Shown here: positions 56,503 to 64,000 of the stretch, in pieces | Position numbering within the stretch: the stretch's first letter is position 1 | Layout: the number at the start of each line of letters is the position of its first letter | Assembly: GCA_018292915.2 (NCBI GenBank) | Contig: JACVVK020000038.1 | Location: forward strand, 2,493,501-2,557,500 | Reading direction: 5' to 3' | DNA length: 64,000 bases | From: Batillaria attramentaria | Taxonomy: Eukaryota > Mollusca > Gastropoda > Batillariidae | Translations under genes and position numbers: made by a program | The notes under the pieces: model-generated | Seen by the model: only the letters and a program-made list of their open reading frames with translations | Database searches by the model: none | What the model was told of the DNA's origin: nothing

Positions 56503-56829
56503 GTAGTGGAAAAGGGAACATGTAATGTTCACATGTACATTTATAGAATCTTTTTCTTTGACAGGGATGGTTCAAGCAGTGGTTCAATAGACAGTGCACC
56601 CCACTGCAAAGGCTGGTCAGACGTAGTGATTTTGCACGACTACCACCGGAAAATTGCACTCTCATTCAGTTAGATCGGCTCGCCGGACAGACTGAAGCCA
56701 GACGCCGTCGGCACGCCAGTGAACAGAATACTGTCCTATTTTTTCATCGCCACAACAGTCGCCGCTGACCGTGCGCTTTCACTCTTTGTGTATTGTCCAG
56801 CGCCGGGCGGCTGGTAGCCAAAGTGTGTC

Positions 56830-57180
56830 GCAAGGGCACGCACCTGACAGGAGTTTACAAAAATGTGAATGTCTCCTTTCCGCTCAGGCCTTGACTGGAG
56901 GAAAGCAAGTCAACGTTCTGTTTAGGCTAGAAAGCCAGTCCACTCAAATCTACTCAAGTCATTTGTGCCCAACCTGTGCGCAAAAAGTCCCAGCTTCACT
57001 GACAGCGTACCTCTTGTTGCGGCCCCCTGGCATACACCTTGCCCTACAAAATTCAAAAATCACAAAAACCATGTTTGTACGCGACAACAAAAATCACTAC
57101 AAACTAGGACACTCGCCAAACAGGGTTGCCCAAATAACACTGCACTTGACCCCCACGCTCAGTTTGTGTCCTTACCGTGT
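56830..57180 (+). repeat. Repeat H copy 5
   Basis: From GGCACGCACCTGACAGGAG to CAGTTTGTGTCCTTACCG. Confidence 0.8.
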
Positions 57181-57296
57181 AAATTACTCATCATTTTCAC
57201 CCACTTCTATAGCAGTTTTCACATTTTGTTTCTGTTTACGATTATGTTCTGCATAGATGCGTGCGAATAATGATACATGCTTGATGTTGCGTGTGC

Positions 57297-57495
<199 letters not shown>

Positions 57496-57584
57496 TTACT
57501 TAGTATCTCTCTTTTTTTTCTTCTTTTTTTCTTTTTTTTTTTTTTTTGGGGGGGGGTAGGGGGGACACTAGTATTAGCTCATGT

Positions 57585-57675
57585 AGTGTAGCAACGGCAA
57601 GTTTTTAAATTGGTATGAATATGCCTGCAACTTCTACCGTTGTAAAATAAAGGTTCTTGTTCTTGTTCTTGTTCC
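57585..57675 (+). mobile_element. Retroposon 3' end: hairpin, AATAAA, (GTTCTT)n
   Basis: AGCAACGGCAAG ... CTTCTACCGTTGTAAAATAAAG then four GTTCTT units. Confidence 0.74.
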
Positions 57676-57785
57676 TTACGCCAGCAGAGTGTATAAAGAA
57701 GAAAAATGCAAAATAAATTATCACCTAGAGCCCCATGCTCACAACGAGCACCATGTGCCCCATAGATAGATTGACCCGTAAATGA

Positions 57786-57990
57786 CCAAATCACACCAAA
57801 ATTGTTACATTACCACGCGTAAATGACGGCTCCGACCTTCAGAGGTTTGTCATAAAGGGCAAAGCGGGAGTGAGGTTGAGCGGAGATTCACTGCGTTGCT
57901 GTCCGTTTCACTCGATACACTGTTTCGTAGAATGAGGGGTCTTGTTCCATAAATGAAGCAAAATGTGCAATATGTCTAGACGGTGAGTAG
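57786..57990. repeat. Repeat L copy 2
   Basis: Same orientation and extent as copy 1, roughly 85% identical by eye. Confidence 0.75.
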
Positions 57991-58496
57991 CCTGCTGTCT
58001 CCGCTACAATTTAGGCAGGGGGGGGGGGGGGGAGGAGGAGGGGGGAGGGAGGGGGCGAGGGACGGAGGGAGGGAGAGAGAGAGAGAACAGTGAAAGTTTT
58101 GGGCACAGCAACATCGTCTGAACTTGTACATTGTAATCTCCCTTTTAGAAGAAAATTAAGAACCCAGATACCTTTCCAAAGACCACTTGTACTTTCAAGA
58201 AAAGAATAATAAAATCATGTTTAAATATATCATCAGATTCATAAACATACAAACTTCTGATTTTGTATATACCTGAAGGCGGAACCCCAAAAAAAAAAAA
58301 ACATTTATCGACATGCCGGGGGTGGGGGTGGAGTAAGTTTTTTTGATATTAATTCCACATTCCCTACAATTAATCCCAACAAGCTCATAAAGATGGAAAC
58401 CTCCGTTTAGAGATGCACGCGAAGTTGAAAGAGAAAACCTTACGGGTATATATTCTAGACTGCACCTACAATTCAAGAAACCGTAGCTACCATTAC
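57991..58496. other. No gene seen
   Basis: G-rich purine tract at 58018-58087, then unremarkable AT-rich DNA. Confidence 0.5.
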
Positions 58497-58511
58497 AAGG
58501 CTTTACAAGGG

Positions 58512-58631
58512 TGGGTGGGTGTTTGGGAGTTTAACGTCCTTTTCCACCACATAAGGGTGATATCAAAGACGGGGCAACGAGAAAAAAGGCCAGCACAAAT
58601 ATTTGGCCCCAGCCGGCGGGATTCGAACTCC
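58512..58631 (-). mobile_element. SINE-A copy 17, 5'-truncated, perfect target duplication
   Basis: AAGGCTTTACAAGGG occurs at 58497-58511 and 58632-58646. The element stops inside the B box, so the missing head was lost during insertion. Confidence 0.92.
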
Positions 58632-58649
58632 AAGGCTTTACAAGGGAAT

Positions 58650-58765
58650 GGATGGATGGATAGATGTTTGGGAGTTTAACGTCCTTTTCCACCACGTAAG
58701 GGTGATATCAGAGACAGGGCAACGAGAAAAAGGCCAGCACAAATATTTGGTCCCAGCCGGGATCC
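58650..58765 (-). mobile_element. SINE-A copy 18, 5'-truncated
   Basis: It lies immediately right of copy 17, with a (GGAT)n tail remnant, and stops at GCCGGGATCC. The 15-bp minisatellite follows directly. Confidence 0.85.
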
Positions 58766-58774
58766 TTACATGGG

Positions 58775-59130
58775 GAGAAATCTGTTTTGGAGAATTCTGT
58801 ATTGGGCAATTCTGTTTTGGGGAAATCTGTATTGGAGAATCCTGTTTTGGAGAAATCTATATTGGGCAATTCTGTTTTGGGGAGTTCTGTTTTGGAGAAT
58901 TCTGTATTGGAGAATTCTGTTTTGGAGAATTCTGTATTGGAGAATTCTGTTTTGGATAATTCTGTACTGGGGAATTCTGTTTTGGAGAATTCTGTTTTGA
59001 GAAATTCTGTACTGCGCAATTCTGTTTTGGGGAAGTCTGTTCTGTAGAATTCCGTATTAGAGAATTCTGTTTTGGGGAATTCTGTATTGGAGAAGTCTGT
59101 TTTGAAGAATTCTGTTTTGGAGAATTCTCT
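58775..59130. repeat. 15-bp minisatellite, open in several frames
   Basis: About 23 units of GAATTCTGTTTTGGA and GAATTCTGTATTGGA, often alternating. Because 15 is a multiple of three and the unit lacks stops, plus-strand frames read as pentapeptides such as GEFCF or NSVLE. It has no start context, splice signals or family match, so I treat it as non-coding. Confidence 0.88.
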
Positions 59131-59385
59131 TTCAGAACAGTTGCGCTTATGACTGGGCCTCTCTGCCCCAACTTACAGATTAGTAGAGTTCTGAATACGA
59201 CACCCTGAAGTTTGATGACCGTGCAAACGAGGAAAACTCCTCCGTTTCGGGTTCAGTCAGCTGTACGCAAGCATGTCTGTGTGTGTATTTGTACTTGACA
59301 TAGTGTCTTAGTGGTATGATGCTATAGACACAACCAAACCAGCTCAGAAGATCTTTTGAGCCAAATACTAGTAAATGGTAGCAAT
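59120..59385 (+). repeat. Repeat J, diverged
   Basis: Recognised by AGAACAGTTGCGCTTATGA, GTCTTAGTGGTATGATGCTA and CAGCTCAGAAGATC. Confidence 0.6.
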
Positions 59386-59898
59386 GGGGCCTCGTAGGAA
59401 AGAGTGATCCTCCTTGCCCTGGCAATAACCTGACAGCAAACAAGGTCATTTCCTGGTCTCACAGTTCCTTATTCCTGATATATGAACATCTGTCTGCAAA
59501 TATTCAACCAGAAAAACCTCAACCGACTCCAGGAATGGAAACTAGATGCACAAAGAAAACACCTACGTGTGAAACGTCTCCCGACATCAAAGCTGTTTCC
59601 TGAAGAGAAATTTCGCAATTTCTCGTTTTGCAATGCATGATGTCACAAGCCACGATGCTCCGTTCCTTTGGCGGGATTTATTTCTGAACATCGCTTCATT
59701 GATTTTACATTAGATCGTCCCCCCTTTTTCCTGGGAATTCAGACGCCGCCGATTTTTAATGAAAAGATACGTTTTAAAGACAGAAAAGAGGCAGTAAGCC
59801 AACAAAAAAGAAATCAAGGCCCCCAGAGAAGAGGAACTAGGTAAAAATGTTAAATTTGAAGCATAGTTTTCGTAAACTTCTATTTTTATTCCTCATCT
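59386..59898. other. No gene seen
   Basis: Unique-looking, nothing recognised. Confidence 0.5.
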
Positions 59899-59912
59899 TC
59901 TGCACTTTTCCA

Positions 59913-60086
59913 GGGGAGCCGGGGTGGCCGAATGGTAGAGCGTTGGACTTCTAATGCTCGGGTTGTGAGTTCGTTTCCCGGTTGGGGCCAAATATTTGTG
60001 CTGGCTTTCTCATCGTTGCCCCGTCTTTGATATTACCCGTATGTGGTGGAAAAGGACGTTAAACCCCCAAACACCCACGCACCCAC
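59913..60086 (+). mobile_element. SINE-A copy 19 with perfect target duplication
   Basis: Full length. TCTGCACTTTTCCA at 59899-59912 and 60087-60100. Confidence 0.94.
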
Positions 60087-60354
60087 TCTGCACTTTTCCA
60101 TATTGTTATATCTTTTAGACAGTTAGCGGCGTGAGTGTGAGGAAAGGCATTGTTTGTTTGCTTTGTTTTACCTAGGTTGTGTGTGCTCGTTCTTGGTTTT
60201 TGATCCATTCGTTTTATTGTCTCTGCCTGTCTTTTAACATTATATTTACTTGTGTTATCTGTTCTTAATCTGTGCTCTTTTACTTTTTTAGTTGTTCTCG
60301 CGTAGTGTACGTTTAGTGAATTTGTTGTTTCGTGTTTTTTACTTCATTTTTGGA

Positions 60355-60395
60355 TTGTAAGGCGCCTAGAGTTCGCTCCCTGGGGATAGGCGACC

Positions 60396-60426
<31 letters not shown>

Positions 60427-60440
60427 ATTATTATTATTAT
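60355..60440 (+). mobile_element. Retroposon 3' end: GGCGCC stem and (ATT)n
   Basis: TGTAAGGCGCCTAGAGTTCG ... GGGGATAGGCGACC then (TATTAT)n. Confidence 0.66.
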
Positions 60441-60660
60441 TTGTTTGTTTGTTTGTTTCTTTCTTTCTTTCTTGTTGTTGTTTCGAAGAAATCATCGAGA
60501 AACATAAAATGGGCAATCGTGACGTTGATAACTTTATTTTTTTAAAAGGTAAACGTTTTGACACGAGTACCAAATTCCAGTTTGAGGGTTGCTAAGCTAC
60601 AAAAAAAATGTAAAGAGAGAAAGAAACAAATGAAACAACAAACAAAAAATTAAGTACTTG

Positions 60661-60664
<4 letters not shown>

Positions 60665-60710
<46 letters not shown>

Positions 60711-60720
60711 GCGCACGCAC
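60665..60720. repeat. (CA)n(CG)n
   Basis: Replaces the 3' end of SINE-A copy 20. Confidence 0.92.
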
Positions 60721-60826
60721 AGAGCGAGAAAAAGGCCAGCACAAATACTTGGCCCCAGCCGGGACTCGAACTCACGACCCGAGCATTGAGAGTCCAACGC
60801 TCTACCATTCGGCTATCACGGCTCTC
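60721..60826 (-). mobile_element. SINE-A copy 20, lacking the 3' end
   Basis: The head and A/B boxes are intact. The 3' third is replaced by the adjoining (CA)n(CG)n tract, and a GA tract follows the head. Confidence 0.85.
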
Positions 60827-61224
60827 AGAGAGAGAGAGAGAGAGAGAGAGTAGTGTTATTGCACCATCATTAAATCCATTGAGGCGGCTGACAGGTTTCA
60901 AGTATTGATAAAGGGTGGCTAAAGATTCTCTGAAAAACAGAGAATATAGGAGGACGTCTGTGGAGAGGGCGGTGCGGTGGCGAAGGAAATGTTGGAGAAG
61001 GGAGGGAGGGGGTGGAGAATGCATTTGTCTCGCAAACAGATCGTGTATGCTTAAAACAAAACAAAAAAAATACTCCAGAAAAAAATCGCGACATTTCACT
61101 ATTACTACAATTCGCGACAACTATTAAATACTCATTTATGCCAGAATTTTTATTTTTCAGTGCTAACTAAGTCTGCAACTCGTCCAAAGCCTAAAGGGGC
61201 TATCTTTATTATTTTTATGCTCAC

Positions 61225-61530
61225 AGCTAGATCATTCTAGCTGTTTCGTGGTGTCTAACATCACACCACTTAGACGCCTGCACAGTGACAGCATCTCAAA
61301 TGCTGGCACTAAGCCAACAGAAGCGTTACTCACCGACGCGGCTAACACGCTGAGCGAGATTGTTAATCGTATCAACAGGCGTAGAATTTGAATGCTCGAC
61401 CGCTCGTGCAAAGTGTTAAACAACGTTGTGTCGCATTAAGAGCTCTACTGATCATCAAGATAGGGTATTTCGTGCGAACTGGCGCAATCATAACTGTTCC
61501 AAAGTATAACTTGGCTTAGTATACATGGGA
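61225..61530 (-). repeat. Repeat J, near complete
   Basis: From GATCATTCTAGCTGTTTCG to ATAACTGTTCCAAAGTATAA. Confidence 0.78.
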
Positions 61531-61710
61531 AAAAAGTCCGTTCAATTAAGCAATGCCACAAAACAGTTGTATGCTGCATTTCCTCAACAAAGAGCTACCT
61601 CATGAAATATTCAGGATACCTTCAAGTCCCGACTGAAAACCCATCTCTTCACCCTCTCATAGCCGTGCCATGTTGTCGTCCTGCTGGTGTGAGTGCGTGT
61701 GCGCGCAGGG

Positions 61711-61713
61711 AAC

Positions 61714-61774
<61 letters not shown>
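61711..61774. repeat. (GT)n
   Basis: About 32 units. Confidence 0.94.
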
Positions 61775-61776
<2 letters not shown>

Positions 61777-61867
61777 AGTTTTTATTAGTTTTTATCTGTT
61801 TTGTCAGTTTTACCTGTCTTGTGTTTGTTTTATGTGTCTTGTGTGTCTTAATATGAATAAATATGTA

Positions 61868-61938
61868 TTTTATGTGAAGGGCCCAGAGCTTAGATAAGGG
61901 TAGGCGCTATATGAATATTCTATTATTATTATTATTAT
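61868..61938 (+). mobile_element. Retroposon 3' end: GGGCCC/GGCGCT and (ATT)n
   Basis: GAAGGGCCCAGAGCTTAG ... GGTAGGCGCTATATGAAT then (ATT)n, directly before SINE-A copy 21. Confidence 0.6.
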
Positions 61939-61951
61939 GCAAAATGGGTAG

Positions 61952-62125
61952 GGGAGCCGGGGTGGACGAATGGTAAAGCGTTGGACTTCTAATGCTCGGG
62001 TCGTGAGTTCGATCCCGGCTGGGACCAAATATTTGTGCTGGCTTTTTCATCGTTGCCCCGTCTTTGATATCACCCGTATGTGGCGGAAAAGGACGTTAAA
62101 CCCCCAAGCACCCACCCACCCACCC
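61952..62125 (+). mobile_element. SINE-A copy 21 with perfect target duplication
   Basis: Full length. TGCAAAATGGGTAG at 61938-61951 and 62126-62139. Confidence 0.94.
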
Positions 62126-62486
62126 TGCAAAATGGGTAGTTTTCCAAAAACACTATTCGTGTGTGCAGATGCTCTTCTATAGAGAGCGTACTGTTTCGGG
62201 AACGCTGGGCACAAAAGAGTCAAAGAAAACCTTTTCCCAGGATGCTCTCTTCTTCCCCTGAAATGGCTACGCTGGTGATTTCACGCTTGAACGACTGTTA
62301 TGAAATCATCGCTTACTAAACCACTGATACGAGAAAAAGATTTATTGGCAAAAGAGGAGTGGTCGGTATTTTCCGGGCGAAAACTCGTGATCATGGGAGC
62401 GAGATGAAAGAGTTCTTCTTTCCTCCATCATTCTGGGAATGCTGCGGTTTGATCTGATCTTGACCTCCCCCCCCCCCCAAGGGTCA

Positions 62487-63056
62487 AGGCTGATGGCAGA
62501 CCAATCAAGTCTCGAGTCTCTGTAGGCGTGACCCCGCCAGTCGTTTACGGTTTTGACGGATGCATTTTTTTTTCTAAGGAATTCCTGGTTTACAAATACG
62601 TCAAGGTTTGCTCTGTTGGTTTGTACGTTTTATGGTTAGGTATGATAGACTTCTCCTCGGCGCACATATCCATCTCTTCTGAACTGCTCGTGGCGCCGCA
62701 GGGCTGGAGGACGAAGCAGTGAAAGCCTGCTGCCGCTAAGCGCCACTTTATGTGCACATCTTCACCCTGCTATTCACTCTGGTGCGTGTGACAGTATTTT
62801 TGTTTTCCACGTAACCGGCCATAGCCTACTCCTCTTCGAAAAATGAACGTGGGATTTTTTGCGTGCACACTTGATATTTGTGCGTGCGTGTGTACACGAG
62901 GGCGGGACAGGCACCATAAAAGAGTCTGCACGTGATATTGGATACTGCACACGATTTGGAGAAAAACAAATCCGTCCAAATTCCTGCCCACCAGAGATTC
63001 GAACTGGGCTGGTCAGGATCCGAAATCGTATACCTTAACCACTAGACCAAATCCCC
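62487..63056 (-). mobile_element. SINE-D copy with tRNA-like head, plus duplicated flank
   Basis: On the minus strand, TGGTCTAGTGGTTAAGG near 63045 (A box) and AGTTCGAATCTC near 63000 (B box) form a tRNA-like head, and the family body follows to about 62640. Bases 62487-62640 are not part of other SINE-D copies, but they recur at 63667. Confidence 0.68.
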
Positions 63057-63599
63057 TTGCTTTAGTGTATAGTATGTACTATTATAATTAGAGGGGGTTC
63101 GGTTTTACCGGTTTTCAGGTTTTAACCGGTTTGCTTTGTTTACGGTTCGGTAAACAGATTCGGTCAAAAAAAACAAAAAAACAACCGGAAACCGGTTTTT
63201 CAGGGGACATAAGTTGTCTGCAACAGTTCGTACAGAATGGTCTGTTCAGAAAAGAAACGGAGCGTCCGTTGAAGGGACTGCTTTTGTTGATGTTGGGTTG
63301 GTTTTTTTTTCCCCTTTTGTTTGTTTTAGTTCTTTTCCGTTCTGCTATGGCCAATGTATTTTAATTCATGTATTGAAAACCATCGCCAGAATAAAGTTGT
63401 GAGTTTTATTTTGATCAGGCATTTAGGTTTGACTGGTAAAGGGACGTTCCGTCCTGCCAATCTGTTTTGTTAAGGCAGATAGGCTACTTTTAAAACTCTG
63501 CCTGGGATATTATTTCAAACATTCCCCGCTTTTCTCTTTAATGTACGCGGATGTGGGAGAGTATTTGCTTGATAAACTGAGATTCGTTTTTATTAGCGC

Positions 63600-63600
<1 letters not shown>
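63057..63600. other. No gene seen
   Basis: A TTCGGTTTTACCGGTTTTCAG-like cluster of ACCGG motifs lies at 63095-63200, reminiscent of the interior of the hAT-type MITE at 36.0 kb but without matching ends. Confidence 0.45.

Positions 63601-63662
<62 letters not shown>
63601..63662. repeat. (TCTG)n(CT)n(CA)n
   Basis: Ends six bases before the 210-bp duplicate. Confidence 0.93.
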
Positions 63663-63666
63663 TGAA

Positions 63667-63876
63667 AGGCTGATGGCAGACCAATCAAGTCTCGAGTCTC
63701 TGTAGGCGTGACCCCGCCAGTCGTTTACGGTTTTGACGGATGCATTTTTTTTCTAAGGAATTCCTGGTTTACAAATACGTCAAGGTTTGCTCTGTTTGTT
63801 TGTACGTTTTATGGTTAGGTATGATAGACTTCTCCTCGGCGCACATATCCATCTCTTCTGAACTGCTCGTGGCGCC
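63667..63876. repeat. 210-bp near-identical duplicate of 62487-62697
   Basis: By eye the two differ by one substitution (GTTGGTTTGT against GTTTGTTTGT) and one base in a T run. It includes the 3' end of SINE-D plus about 150 bp of flank, and stops at GCTCGTGGCGCC. Confidence 0.88.
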
Positions 63877-64000
63877 TTGAGACGAGCAGATGGAATTCAA
63901 CGACGAAGCCTGTGGTGGGGTTTAGATTTGATTGTAAACTTAAGGCCGTTCTTAACCGGGCGAACCGCCAGTCCGGCGAACTTGTGTATTGTATACGAAC

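Noticed and set aside
58603..58959. Pentapeptide-repeat protein suggested by GEFCF repeats
   Set aside because: The repeated residues do not fit the A(D/N)LXX pattern of pentapeptide-repeat proteins, and the frame starts inside a SINE.

Overview
The window looks like nuclear DNA from a metazoan, most likely a mollusc and probably a marine gastropod. The grounds are: one spliced protein-coding exon with a clear GT donor, a very high density of long CA/GT and CT/GA microsatellites, at least four families of tRNA-derived SINEs, non-LTR (LINE) and mariner/hAT fragments, and no bacterial-style gene packing. The taxon is inferred from the kinds of repeats; I could not run a database search.

Only one stretch can be defended as a host gene. 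It is a minus-strand exon at 45618-46563, encoding the signal segment and the start of the extracellular domain of a GPR158/GPR179-like class C orphan receptor (the metabotropic glycine receptor family, cf. Drosophila CG31760). Nearly all other open frames are microsatellite read-through or lie in repeats. Two further coding remnants belong to transposons: the C-terminal end of a LINE ORF2 (22239-22602) and an internally deleted mariner transposase (28448-28714).

Layout: 0-15 kb holds LINE 3' ends, SINEs, an inverted pair of a 270-bp MITE, a foldback MITE, a CRE-rich tandem duplication (11.85-12.25 kb) and a 33-bp minisatellite (14.1-14.6 kb). 15-30 kb holds large palindromic MITEs (14.9, 18.0-18.6, 26.3 kb), a LINE nested in a promoter-like repeat (22.1-22.96 kb) and a mariner relic with both termini (28.36-28.76 kb). 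30-45 kb is a mosaic of nested repeats, notably a three-level nest at 34.6-35.3 kb and a hAT-type MITE with an 8-bp target duplication (36.0-36.5 kb). 45-48 kb is the receptor exon and its flank. 48-64 kb returns to SINEs, minisatellites (58.8-59.1 kb), a pentanucleotide satellite (54.7-55.1 kb) and a near-identical 210-bp duplication (62.5 and 63.7 kb).

The most interesting pattern is how the retroposons end. Several unrelated families finish in a short stem-loop (or AATAAA) followed directly by a 3-6 bp tandem repeat, and the repeat unit differs between copies. The extreme case is an ultrashort family of only 40-59 bp, with its own GC-rich hairpin and an (AACT)n tail. Two copies are flanked by perfect 12-15 bp target-site duplications, so they are real insertions. 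Repeat family names used here (SINE-A to D, MITE-E, P, G and so on) are labels of convenience, not published names. Copy boundaries are good to a few bases where a target duplication is given, otherwise to about 10-20 bases.
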